From [Flexibacter] sp. ATCC 35103 (GTDB lineage Bacteria > Bacteroidota > Bacteroidia > Flavobacteriales > Flavobacteriaceae), in NCBI RefSeq assembly GCF_001975985.1, contig NZ_MTQF01000005.1, forward strand, positions 411,261 to 475,260: a stretch of DNA of 64,000 nt, written 5' to 3'. The notes under the pieces were generated by a model. The model made no database searches and was not told where the DNA came from. It saw nothing but the letters and a program-made list of their open reading frames with translations. A program made the position numbers and the translations under genes. This document shows, piece by piece, positions 24,087 to 32,570 of this stretch. Within the stretch, counting starts at the first letter, position 1. Every line of letters begins with the position of its first letter.

Positions 24087-25046
24087 ATGAAAATTTATCG
24101 CTTTATAGTGGTTCTGTCCTTGTTTTTTTTGTCTTGTGATCAAAAAAACAAAGTAGAAAAAGAAGTCGAAGAAATCCCGGTTGATATAAAAGTAGAACGT
24201 TTTGACAAGGTATTTTTCGAAACCAAACCAGAAGATTTAGCAAAAGTAAAAAGACAATATCCTTTCTTTTTTCCGGTTGGTAATGACGATAATATCTGGT
24301 TGAAAAAAATGCAGGATCCACTCTGGAAAGAAGTGTATACTGAAGTACAAAAAAAATACGCCAATTTTGAGCCGGTACGTCAGGAATTTAATAAATTGTT
24401 TCAGCATGTAAAATATTATTTTCCAAAAACAAAAACACCTAAAGTGATTACGGTTATTGGGGAAATGGATTATAATGCAAAGGCGATTTATGCTGATAGT
24501 CTTGTAATTGTTGCCTTGGAATTATATCTGGGTAAAGAACATAAATTTTATCAGTTTCCAAATTATTTAAAACAGAATTTTGAAGAGAAACAGATAATGC
24601 CTGATGTGGTTTCTAGTTTTGCTTACCGAAATATTCCGGCTTTTCAGGATAAAAATTTGATTTCCCAGATGATTTTCGAAGGGAAACAATTATATGCAAA
24701 AGATTTGCTTTTACCTGAATATACAGATGATGAAAAAATGGGTTATACGCCGGAACAAATAAAATGGTGTCAGGAAAATGAAGCATATATGTGGCGCTTT
24801 TTTATCGAAAATGAAATGCTGTACAGTGACGATCCAAAACTAACAACCCGATTTATAGTACCTGCTCCGTTTTCTAAATTTTACTTAGAAATAGATAACG
24901 ATTCTCCCGGGCGAATTAGTGCATGGCTCGGATGGCAAATGGTGCGGTCTTACATGAAGAACAATGGCAGTGTAACATTGCCTGAATTATTAAAAATAAA
25001 CGCAAAAGAAATTTTTGAAAAATCAAAATATAAACCTAAGAAGTAA
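24087..25046 (+). CDS. gldB: Gliding motility lipoprotein GldB
   Basis: A lipoprotein needed for flavobacterial gliding motility. The signal peptide ends in a lipobox with Cys17 (FFLSC). The 319-residue body matches GldB in length and in segments such as VERFDKVFFE, YYFPKTKTPKV and RISAWLGWQMVRSYM. It lies next to gldC with a one-base overlap (TAATG) and divergent from nadE, an arrangement I recall from Flavobacterium johnsoniae. It acts in the envelope; its precise biochemical role is not known. Confidence 0.92.
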   Translation: MKIYRFIVVLSLFFLSCDQKNKVEKEVEEIPVDIKVERFDKVFFETKPEDLAKVKRQYPFFFPVGNDDNIWLKKMQDPLWKEVYTEVQKKYANFEPVRQEFNKLFQHVKYYFPKTKTPKVITVIGEMDYNAKAIYADSLVIVALELYLGKEHKFYQFPNYLKQNFEEKQIMPDVVSSFAYRNIPAFQDKNLISQMIFEGKQLYAKDLLLPEYTDDEKMGYTPEQIKWCQENEAYMWRFFIENEMLYSDDPKLTTRFIVPAPFSKFYLEIDNDSPGRISAWLGWQMVRSYMKNNGSVTLPELLKINAKEIFEKSKYKPKK

Positions 25047-25381
25047 TGTCAGATACAATAAACTCAGAAATTAGATTCAATATAGAATTAGATGAAAACC
25101 GTGTTCCGGAAAAATTAACCTGGAGTGCGCAAGACGGTGGTGTGCAGGCTGAAGAAGCAAAAGCTATTATGTTGTCTATTTGGGATAGCAAGGCCAAAGA
25201 AACAATGCGTATTGATTTGTGGACAAAAGATATGCCGGTTGATGAAATGAAAATTTTCTTTCACCAGACTTTAGTAGCAATGTCAGATACCTTTAAGCGC
25301 GCAACAGACGACGAAAAAATGTCAGACACAATGAAGGATTTCTGTGATTATTTTGCAGAAAAACTTGAACTTACAAAATAG
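25046..25381 (+). CDS. gldC: Gliding motility protein GldC
   Basis: A 111-residue protein without a signal peptide, found with gldB in gliding Bacteroidota. Typical segments are IELDENRVPEKLTWSAQDGG, IMLSIWDSKAKETMRIDLWTKDMPVDEMK and FHQTLVAMSDTF. It is translationally coupled to gldB and followed by a strong terminator. In F. johnsoniae it improves but is not strictly required for gliding, from memory. Confidence 0.92.
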   Translation: MSDTINSEIRFNIELDENRVPEKLTWSAQDGGVQAEEAKAIMLSIWDSKAKETMRIDLWTKDMPVDEMKIFFHQTLVAMSDTFKRATDDEKMSDTMKDFCDYFAEKLELTK

Positions 25382-25410
25382 AAATTTTAAATTTCAAAAG
25401 ATAAAGTTTA

Positions 25411-25454
25411 AAAAATCCCAAATTCCAATTTAAACTTGGAATTTGGGATTTTTT
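25411..25454 (+). terminator. Bidirectional terminator between gldC and engB
   Basis: A perfect 18-base stem (AAAAATCCCAAATTCCAA and its complement) with a seven-base loop. T-runs on both strands serve the convergent gldC and engB genes. Confidence 0.93.
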
Positions 25455-25481
25455 ATTGGAATTAAATTAGGAATTTGTTTC

Positions 25482-26102
25482 TTAAAACTTATTGCTGTTT
25501 TTAAAAACTTCCTGATTTACTTCGTCGATATAATTTAAAACATCATCTTTTCCTATCGATTCTGTAGCCGAGGTTACAAAATAGTGTGGCATTTCTTCCC
25601 AGTTATTGGCAAACATTTGTTTTTTGTATGCTGCAATATGAGAATCTACTTTAGTCTTACTAATTTTATCTGCTTTAGTGAATATAATGCAAAACGGAAT
25701 CTCACTTTCTCCCATATACGACATAAATTCAATGTCTATATTTTGAGCTTCATGACGAATATCAATCAAAACAAAAGCACAAACTAATTGTTCTCTGGTT
25801 TCAAAATAATCTGTAATGAATTGCTGAAAAACTGATTTTGTTTTTTTGGATACTTTGGCATAACCATAACCAGGTAAATCGACCAGAAACCAATTGTTAT
25901 TAATCTTAAAGTGATTGATTAATTGGGTTTTTCCGGGTCTTCCTGAAGTTTTAGCTAAGTTTTTATGATTGGTAAGCATGTTAATCAACGATGACTTCCC
26001 TACGTTTGAGCGGCCGATAAAAGCATATTCCGGCAAAAAATCCTGTGGACATTTTGCAACTTCAGAATTACTAATAATAAATTCGGCGGTATTAATTTTC
26101 AT
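25482..26102 (-). CDS. engB: Ribosome biogenesis GTPase EngB (YihA/YsxC)
   Basis: A small essential-type GTPase that helps assemble the 50S subunit. It has 206 residues. G1 is GRSNVGKS (30-37), G3 is DLPGYG (75-80) and G4 is TKAD (142-145). Upstream there is a full Shine-Dalgarno-like AAGGAGG (plus strand 26120-26126). It lies 17 bases from the ATG, too far for normal use, and such sequences are rare here. The gene is 42 bases downstream of the hydrolase gene, so the two may form one transcript. Confidence 0.93.
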   Translation of the reverse strand: MKINTAEFIISNSEVAKCPQDFLPEYAFIGRSNVGKSSLINMLTNHKNLAKTSGRPGKTQLINHFKINNNWFLVDLPGYGYAKVSKKTKSVFQQFITDYFETREQLVCAFVLIDIRHEAQNIDIEFMSYMGESEIPFCIIFTKADKISKTKVDSHIAAYKKQMFANNWEEMPHYFVTSATESIGKDDVLNYIDEVNQEVFKNSNKF

Positions 26103-26144
26103 GTTTTTTGTTTTTAAAACCTCCTTAAAGTCGAAAGTTAGATG

Positions 26145-26909
26145 CTATAAATTCTTTTTAACGAGCCATTCTTCAAGAATTTTATTGAATTCTTCAGGAT
26201 GTTCCATCATAGCAGCGTGTCCACATTTGTCTATCCAATACAAAGTTGAATTAGGCAATAATTTATCAAATTCTTCGGCAACATTCGGTGGGGTTACGGC
26301 ATCATTTTTACCCCAGATGATACAGGTTTCTGCTGTCATTTTTGGTAAATCCTTAGCCATATTATGACGAATTGCACTTTTGGCAATCGTTAAGGTTTTG
26401 ATCAGTTTGATACGATCGTTAACCGTTGCGTAAACTTCATCGATAAGTTCCGGAGTTGCTATTGCAGGATCGTAAAATACATCTTCGGCTTTCTTTTTGA
26501 TGTATTCATAATCACCTCTTTTTGGGTAACTATCCCCCATAGCGCTTTCGTAAAGACCAGAGCTTCCGGTAATTACAAGTCCTGCTACTTTTTCAGGATA
26601 TAGTTTTGTATGATAAAGAGCGATATGTCCTCCAAGAGAATTACCTAGCAAAATAACTTTGTCAAAGCCTTTAAAAGTGATAAAGTCCTTAACGTATTTA
26701 GCAAAGCTTTTTACATTGGTTTTTAAAATACTTTGGGTGTATATTGGCAAATCCGGGATAACAACTTTGTATCCTTTCTTTGGGAAATATTCTGCTACAG
26801 CATCAAAGTTACTAAGGCCTCCCATTAAGCCATGTAAAATCACGATAGGAGTTCCTTCTCCAGCTTCATAATAGCTGTATTTGCCTTCTTTTTTGTAGTG
26901 TTTGTCCAT
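26145..26909 (-). CDS. Alpha/beta hydrolase
   Basis: A 254-residue cytoplasmic hydrolase of the alpha/beta fold. The oxyanion motif is ILHGLMGG (about 24-31), the nucleophile elbow is GNSLGG (about 89-94), the acid lies in WGKNDAVTPP and the histidine in CGHAAMMEHPEEF. It looks like an esterase or C-C bond hydrolase, but the substrate cannot be deduced. A -7 box (26937-26944) lies 28 bases upstream, and engB follows. Confidence 0.85.
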   Translation of the reverse strand: MDKHYKKEGKYSYYEAGEGTPIVILHGLMGGLSNFDAVAEYFPKKGYKVVIPDLPIYTQSILKTNVKSFAKYVKDFITFKGFDKVILLGNSLGGHIALYHTKLYPEKVAGLVITGSSGLYESAMGDSYPKRGDYEYIKKKAEDVFYDPAIATPELIDEVYATVNDRIKLIKTLTIAKSAIRHNMAKDLPKMTAETCIIWGKNDAVTPPNVAEEFDKLLPNSTLYWIDKCGHAAMMEHPEEFNKILEEWLVKKNL

Positions 26910-26936
26910 TTAATTTAATGCCAATTTCAATTTGGA

Positions 26937-26944
26937 CAAATATA
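26937..26944 (-). promoter_or_regulatory. -7 box TATATTTG of the hydrolase promoter
   Basis: A perfect minus-strand TAnnTTTG box, giving a leader of roughly 24 bases before the ATG at 26909. Confidence 0.65.
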
Positions 26945-27185
26945 GGGTTTAATAAATAAAAATGAATTTTTGCTGCCGTTTTTTAACTAGATAATTTTTG
27001 TCGAATTTATAAGTAGTTAAAAATCAGGTTTTATGGGTGTTTTTGAGGTGTTTCCTAAATGTTAAGAAAAATGCATTATAACTAATTTTTTAAGAAATAT
27101 AGTGCATAATTTTTTTGATCTCTAACTGTTATCGTTGATCAGCTAATTATTATCTAAAGTATTGATTGTCCATAAATTAAGAAAG

Positions 27186-27242
27186 GTGGTAGGAAAGTGG
27201 TTAAACTTATTAACAAAGTGGTATTTAGTGGTAAAATGTGGT
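27186..27242 (+). promoter_or_regulatory. GTGGT repeat array, probable MraZ operator
   Basis: Five GTGGT repeats start at 27186, 27197, 27218, 27228 and 27238. The last three are exactly 10 bases apart, one DNA turn. MraZ proteins bind arrays of short G-rich direct repeats upstream of mraZ, with a 10-base period in E. coli. The array ends 11 bases before the -7 box, so bound MraZ would block RNA polymerase and repress the whole cluster. Confidence 0.75.
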
Positions 27243-27253
27243 AATATTTTTTA

Positions 27254-27261
27254 TATTTTTG
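27254..27261 (+). promoter_or_regulatory. -7 box TATTTTTG of the dcw promoter
   Basis: A perfect TAnnTTTG match 26 bases before the mraZ start. It lies directly after the repeat array, which covers the expected -33 position. Confidence 0.65.
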
Positions 27262-27287
27262 CTGTATAACATATTAAAGTATTTTTC

Positions 27288-27761
27288 TTGAACACAATTG
27301 TTGGAACATATGAGTGTAAAGTCGATGCTAAAGGGAGGCTAATGATGCCTGCACCCTTAAAAAAGCAACTGGCTTCTTCTCTTCAAAACGGTTTCGTTTT
27401 GAAGCGCTCCGTTTTTCAACCGTGTTTAGAACTATATCCAATGGAAGAGTGGGACTTGATGATGCAAAAAATCAACAAGCTGAACCGTTTTGTAAAAAAG
27501 AACAATGATTTCATCAGAAGATTTACTGCCGGTGTAAAAGTGGTGGAGATTGATGCATTAGGAAGATTATTGGTGCCAAAGGATTTGGTTGCTTTTTCAA
27601 GTATTTCTAAAGATGTGGTTTTTTCATCTGCGGTTAATATTGTGGAGATTTGGGATAAAGATTTATATGAAAAATCAATAAGCGGCGAAGATATGGATTT
27701 TGCAGATTTAGCCGAAGAAGTAATGGGAAATATTAATGACGACGACAATGGAATATCATAA
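27288..27761 (+). CDS. mraZ: Transcriptional regulator MraZ
   Basis: A 157-residue DNA-binding protein with two SpoVT/AbrB-like (swapped-hairpin) domains. They are visible as GTYECKVDAKGRLMMP and, in the second half, VVEIDALGRLLVPKDL. It forms rings that bind the repeats upstream of its own gene and repress the dcw cluster. Translation starts at TTG (27288), which gives the conserved MNTIVGTYECK beginning. It overlaps rsmH by 26 bases. Confidence 0.93.
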   Translation: MNTIVGTYECKVDAKGRLMMPAPLKKQLASSLQNGFVLKRSVFQPCLELYPMEEWDLMMQKINKLNRFVKKNNDFIRRFTAGVKVVEIDALGRLLVPKDLVAFSSISKDVVFSSAVNIVEIWDKDLYEKSISGEDMDFADLAEEVMGNINDDDNGIS

Positions 27762-28644
27762 TCCGGTTTTGCTTCATCCTACAGTTGATGGTTTAAATAT
27801 TAAACCTGATGGCATTTATGTAGATGTTACGTTTGGTGGCGGTGGTCATTCAAAAGAAATTTTGAAACGATTAGGGCCAAACGGAAAATTATTTGCTTTT
27901 GATCAGGATGAGGATGCTCTTGCAAATGCGCTGCCGGATGAACGGTTTACCTTAATTAATGAGAACTTTAGATTCATAAAAAGATTTCTTCGTTTTCATG
28001 GTGTTAAAAGTGTAGACGGAATTTTGGCTGATTTAGGGGTTTCATCACATCAGTTTGATGTTCCGGAAAGAGGTTTCTCGACAAGATTTGATGCCGAACT
28101 GGATATGCGGATGAGTCAAAAAAATGATTTAAATGCTTACCGTGTGGTTAACGAATATGAAGAACAGGATTTACGTCGTGTTTTTTTTGATTATGGGGAG
28201 TTGAAGAATGCGCCGCTTTTAGCAAGAACAATTGTAGAGGCAAGAGAACATCAGCCTATTAAAACTACAGATGATCTGAAAGATGTTTTAGCAAAATATT
28301 TACCTGAAAGAGTTAAAAATAAAATATTGGCTCAGATCTATCAGGCGATTCGTATTGAGGTCAATCAGGAAATGGATGTTTTAAAAGAATTTATAGAGCA
28401 GTCTCTTGAAATTCTTAATCCAGGCGGAAGATTCTCTGTAATCTCGTATCATTCTCTGGAAGACAGACTGGTGAAGAGGTTTATTAAAAACGGCATGTTT
28501 GAAGGAGAACCTGAAAGAGATTTTTACGGAAACTTTTCTGTTCCTTATAAAACAATAGGAAAATTGATTGTTCCGGACGATGCTGAGATTAAAATAAACA
28601 ATCGGGCAAGAAGTGCAAAATTAAGAATTGCTGAGAAGATATAA
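27736..28644 (+). CDS. rsmH: 16S rRNA (cytosine1402-N4)-methyltransferase RsmH
   Basis: This enzyme methylates C1402 of 16S rRNA using S-adenosylmethionine. It is the conserved second gene of dcw clusters (old name mraW). It has 302 residues, with YHNPVLLHPTVDGL at the N-terminus, the SAM loop VDVTFGGGGHS, the DLGVSSHQFD motif and the closing SYHSLEDRLVKRFIK. A second ATG at 27748 (MEYHNPVLL) is an equally good start and would leave a 14-base overlap with mraZ. Confidence 0.94.
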   Translation: MTTTMEYHNPVLLHPTVDGLNIKPDGIYVDVTFGGGGHSKEILKRLGPNGKLFAFDQDEDALANALPDERFTLINENFRFIKRFLRFHGVKSVDGILADLGVSSHQFDVPERGFSTRFDAELDMRMSQKNDLNAYRVVNEYEEQDLRRVFFDYGELKNAPLLARTIVEAREHQPIKTTDDLKDVLAKYLPERVKNKILAQIYQAIRIEVNQEMDVLKEFIEQSLEILNPGGRFSVISYHSLEDRLVKRFIKNGMFEGEPERDFYGNFSVPYKTIGKLIVPDDAEIKINNRARSAKLRIAEKI

Positions 28645-28660
28645 TATAAGGTAGAGAAAA

Positions 28661-29011
28661 ATGAAAAGTGGTGGAGTATTTGGCATATTAAAAGCAAGGT
28701 TTCTTTTAAACGATGACGCAGTGAAAAACTGGAGATTCATTGTTTTTATAATTCTGCTTGCTATTTTGATGATTGCAAATACACAACGATACGAACAAAA
28801 GGTTTTTGAAATAGCAAAACTGAATAATGAAGTAAAAGAATTGCGATCTGAATTTGTAGACCGACGTTCAGAATTAATGAAGTTGAAAATGGAATCAACG
28901 ATATCGGATAAAATGCTTGAAAAACAGATTTTTCCATCAACGGTTCCTCCGGTTAAAATAGAAGTTAAAAAAGAAGAAGAAAAAAATTTCTTTAAAAGAA
29001 TATGGCAGTAG
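28661..29011 (+). CDS. ftsL: FtsL-like division protein
   Basis: A 116-residue bitopic membrane protein with a cytoplasmic N-terminus of about 24 residues. One membrane helix (about 25-40, FIVFIILLAILMIAN) and a leucine-rich periplasmic coiled coil (about 45-85) follow. Size, topology and position between rsmH and ftsI identify it as FtsL, which links FtsQ to the septal synthase FtsW-FtsI. Sequence identity in this family is low, so position is the main argument. It overlaps ftsI by ten bases. Confidence 0.8.
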   Translation: MKSGGVFGILKARFLLNDDAVKNWRFIVFIILLAILMIANTQRYEQKVFEIAKLNNEVKELRSEFVDRRSELMKLKMESTISDKMLEKQIFPSTVPPVKIEVKKEEEKNFFKRIWQ

Positions 29012-31011
29012 ACGATAAAAATATATCCTACAGAATTTACCTCGTAGCAGTTTTCATCTTTTTGATGGCAATTGCTATTGTTGTTAAGTTAACCAATATT
29101 CAATGGGTTGAAGGTGATTACTATAGAAAACTGGCGAAACAACGTACGGTTAGAAATTTTGTGATTCCGGCAAACAAAGGAAATATCTACTCTGCTGACG
29201 GAAGTTTATTGGCAACATCAATCCCTAATTATGAGATTAGATTTGATGCAAAAGCGCCAAAAACAGAGACGTTTGAGAAATATGTAAAAGCATTATCAGA
29301 TTCTTTGGCAACAGTTCTGGACAGACCGGGAGGTTATTATGAAAAAGAGTTAAGGAAAGCAAGAGAGAATAAAAATCGTTATTATTTGATCGCCCGTAAT
29401 TTGAGCTATACTGAATATGTAAAAATAAAAGGTTTTCCATTATTCAATTTGGGTGCATTTAAAGGTGGAATTATAATCGAACAGGAAACGGTTAGAAAAC
29501 ATCCGATAGGAAAAATTGCCGAAAGAACAATTGGTTACGACCGTATTGATCCGGCAACAGGAGTTGAAGTAGGTAAAGGAATCGAGTGGGCTTTTAAAAA
29601 TTACCTGAACGGAAAAGACGGTAAAATTTTAAAACAAAAAATTGCAAAAGGACAATGGAAACCTATTCGCGATGTCAATGAAGTTGATCCTCAGGATGGT
29701 TTTGATGTCATTTCGACAATCGATGTTTTTATTCAGGATATTGCGCATCACGCTTTGTTGAAACAGTTAGAAGAATATGAAGCTGATCACGGTTGTGTAG
29801 TGGTGATGGAGACAGAAACGGGACATGTAAAAGCCATTTCGAATTTAGGAAGAGCAGAAGACGGATCGTATTATGAAACTACAAATTATGCTGTAGCAGA
29901 ATCTCATGAGCCGGGATCTACTTTTAAATTAGTGGATTTAATGGCTATTTTAGATGATAAAGTGGCAGATACAAGTACGGTTTACGATAGTCACAACGGA
30001 CAGGTGAAATATTATGGGCGTTCTGTTACTGATTCGCACAGAGGAGGTTACGGAAAGGTTTCATTGGCACGTGGTTTTGAGCTTTCGTCAAATACCGTAA
30101 TGGTTCAGGCGGTTTATGAAAATTATAAGAGCAATCCGTCTAAGTTTGTGAATCACATTAAGAGTTATGGATTAGATAAACCATTAGGATTACACTTTAA
30201 AGGAGAAGGAAGACCTTATATACCACAACCCGGAGGCAAACACTGGTCAGGAGTTTCACTTCCGTGGATGGCTTTTGGTTACGGAGTTTCGGTTACACCC
30301 ATGCAGACTTTGGCTTTTTATAATTCGGTTGCGAATAATGGAGTAATGGTAAAACCTCAGTTTGTTTCGGAAATTAAAGAATGGAACAAAACCATCAAGA
30401 AGTTTGATGTTGAAGTGATTAATCCAAAAGTATGTTCGCCGGAAACCATTAAAAAATTGAGAGCAGTATTGCTTAATGTGGTTAAAAAAGGAACAGGCTC
30501 AAAGTTGTATTCGAAAGATTTTTCGATGGCTGGTAAAACGGGAACGGCTCAGGTAAATTACGGAGGAAAAGAAGGAAAGTCGGCATTGTATTACGCGTCT
30601 TCTTTTGTGGGGTATTTCCCGGCAGATCATCCTAAATATTCTTGTATTGTAGTGGTTCATAAACCCAATACAGCAAAAAACAATTATTACGGAGCAGATG
30701 TTGCGGGACCGGTTTTTAAACGAATTGCCCAAAAAATATTTACAGACGCACCATCAACAAATAAAATTAAAAAACTGGATTCAAGAATTCCAAAACAAGA
30801 TGACAGTTATAATAAATATACGGCAGAGGCTAATAAAAAATCAAACCAAATTCCTGATTTAAAAGGAATGCCGGGAATGGATGCTATTGCTTTACTGGAA
30901 AATTTAGGTTTGAAAGTAAAAGTAAACGGAGTAGGAAAAGTAAAAAAACAGTCTTTACAGGCTGGGGAAAATATTAGTAAAAACACAACAATAGTATTAG
31001 AATTATCGTGA
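29002..31011 (+). CDS. ftsI: Septal penicillin-binding protein with PASTA domain (FtsI/PBP3-type)
   Basis: This transpeptidase cross-links septal peptidoglycan. It has 669 residues: a membrane anchor (about 11-31), a dimerisation domain, a transpeptidase domain with S306-T-F-K309, S362-S-N364 and K512-T-G514, and one C-terminal PASTA domain (about 605-669). The PASTA domain is usual for Bacteroidota members and absent from the E. coli protein. The last codons overlap murE by four bases. Confidence 0.93.
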   Translation: MAVDDKNISYRIYLVAVFIFLMAIAIVVKLTNIQWVEGDYYRKLAKQRTVRNFVIPANKGNIYSADGSLLATSIPNYEIRFDAKAPKTETFEKYVKALSDSLATVLDRPGGYYEKELRKARENKNRYYLIARNLSYTEYVKIKGFPLFNLGAFKGGIIIEQETVRKHPIGKIAERTIGYDRIDPATGVEVGKGIEWAFKNYLNGKDGKILKQKIAKGQWKPIRDVNEVDPQDGFDVISTIDVFIQDIAHHALLKQLEEYEADHGCVVVMETETGHVKAISNLGRAEDGSYYETTNYAVAESHEPGSTFKLVDLMAILDDKVADTSTVYDSHNGQVKYYGRSVTDSHRGGYGKVSLARGFELSSNTVMVQAVYENYKSNPSKFVNHIKSYGLDKPLGLHFKGEGRPYIPQPGGKHWSGVSLPWMAFGYGVSVTPMQTLAFYNSVANNGVMVKPQFVSEIKEWNKTIKKFDVEVINPKVCSPETIKKLRAVLLNVVKKGTGSKLYSKDFSMAGKTGTAQVNYGGKEGKSALYYASSFVGYFPADHPKYSCIVVVHKPNTAKNNYYGADVAGPVFKRIAQKIFTDAPSTNKIKKLDSRIPKQDDSYNKYTAEANKKSNQIPDLKGMPGMDAIALLENLGLKVKVNGVGKVKKQSLQAGENISKNTTIVLELS

Positions 31012-32471
31012 AAGTACTAAAAGACATATTATATAAAGTAGCTATTGAATCTGTAACAGGTTCGACGGAAATTGATATACATAAAATTGATTTTGATTCA
31101 AGAAAAATTGAAGAAAATGATGTTTTTGTAGCAATTCGCGGATCATTATCTGATGGGCATGATTATATAGAAAAAGCTATTCAGTTAGGGGCAGTTGCAA
31201 TTATTTGTGATGCATTGCCGGAGAATATCGAAAAAGGAATTACTTATATTAAAGTAAAAGATACCAATACAGCTTTGGCTTTTATGGCAGCTAATTATTT
31301 TGGAAATCCTTCTGAAAAATTAAAATTAGTTGGCGTTACGGGTACAAACGGAAAAACGACAATTGCTTCATTATTGTTTCAGTTGTTTCAAAAAGCAGGG
31401 TTTAAAGTTGGTTTACTATCAACGGTAAAAATAATGGTTGATGAAACGGAATATAAAGCAACACATACAACACCGGATTCTATCACAATCAATTATTATT
31501 TAAATGAAATGATTGAGTCTGGGGTAACGCATTGTTTTATGGAAGTGAGTTCACACGGAATTCACCAAAAACGTACAGAAGCTTTGCATTTTGAAGGTGG
31601 GGTTTTTACGAATCTGTCACACGATCATTTAGATTATCATCCAACGTTTGCAGAATACAGAGATGTAAAAAAATCATTTTTTGATTCGTTGCCAAAAACT
31701 GCTTTTGCATTATCAAACATCGATGATAAAAACGGAACTGTGATGTTGCAAAATACAGTTGCCAGAAAATTTACTTATGCCTTAAAGTCTTATGCTGACT
31801 TTAAAGCGACAATATTAGAAAGTCAGTTATCTGGATTGCTGCTTAAAGTAAATGACAATGAAGTTTGGGTAAAACTTATTGGGACTTTTAATGCTTATAA
31901 CGTTTTGGCAATTTACGGAACGGCAATAGAACTTGGAATGGATAGCCTGGAAGCGCTGCGTTTATTGTCTGATTTAGAGAGTGTTTCTGGTCGTTTTCAA
32001 TATATTATTTCGGCAGGAAATATTACTGCGATTGTAGATTATGCACATACACCGGATGCTTTAGACAATGTTTTAAAAACGATAACAGATATCCGTACCA
32101 AAAACGAACAATTGATTACAGTTGTGGGGTGCGGAGGAAACAGAGATAAAACAAAGAGACCAATTATGGCTAAAATTGCTACAGATCTTAGTGATAAAGC
32201 AATTTTAACATCTGATAATCCAAGAAATGAAGATCCTGAAGTGATTCTTGATGAAATGGAAAAAGGAGTTGAAGCTCATAATTATAAAAAGATATTGAGA
32301 ATTACAGATAGAAAACAAGCTATAAAAACAGCTTGTCAATTGGCTCAGCCAAATGATATTATTCTAATTGCCGGTAAAGGCCACGAAACATATCAGGAAA
32401 TAAATGGTGTTCGAAACCATTTTGATGATATGGAAACAGTAAGAGAAATTTTAGATCAATTAGGAAAGTAA
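31008..32471 (+). CDS. murE: UDP-MurNAc-tripeptide synthetase MurE (meso-DAP type)
   Basis: This ligase adds the third residue to UDP-MurNAc-L-Ala-D-Glu. It has 487 residues. The ATP loop is GTNGKTT (112-118), and the carbamylated-lysine region HTTPDS and a conserved SSHG are present. The DNPR motif at 403-406 indicates meso-diaminopimelate as substrate rather than lysine. A 99-base gap separates it from mraY. The start is GTG at 31008, overlapping the ftsI stop. Confidence 0.94.
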   Translation: MKVLKDILYKVAIESVTGSTEIDIHKIDFDSRKIEENDVFVAIRGSLSDGHDYIEKAIQLGAVAIICDALPENIEKGITYIKVKDTNTALAFMAANYFGNPSEKLKLVGVTGTNGKTTIASLLFQLFQKAGFKVGLLSTVKIMVDETEYKATHTTPDSITINYYLNEMIESGVTHCFMEVSSHGIHQKRTEALHFEGGVFTNLSHDHLDYHPTFAEYRDVKKSFFDSLPKTAFALSNIDDKNGTVMLQNTVARKFTYALKSYADFKATILESQLSGLLLKVNDNEVWVKLIGTFNAYNVLAIYGTAIELGMDSLEALRLLSDLESVSGRFQYIISAGNITAIVDYAHTPDALDNVLKTITDIRTKNEQLITVVGCGGNRDKTKRPIMAKIATDLSDKAILTSDNPRNEDPEVILDEMEKGVEAHNYKKILRITDRKQAIKTACQLAQPNDIILIAGKGHETYQEINGVRNHFDDMETVREILDQLGK

Positions 32472-32570
32472 AGTTTAAACGGTTAATTGGTTGTTCGTTT
32501 CATCGAATAATTATTAAATCAAAAACTAACGAATCAACATAATAACAATTAAACAAATAAACCAAGATAT

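Larger units (their letters stand above)
26910..27287. other. Divergent control region of the hydrolase gene and the dcw cluster
   Basis: No gene is visible. The left part holds the hydrolase promoter and the right part the mraZ operator array and promoter. The middle (about 26960-27180) is AT-rich with no structure I can name. Confidence 0.55.

Noticed and set aside
26120-26126. AAGGAGG before engB as a functional Shine-Dalgarno site
   Set aside because: It is 17 bases from the start codon, too far for normal pairing, and genes in this phylum rarely use such sites.
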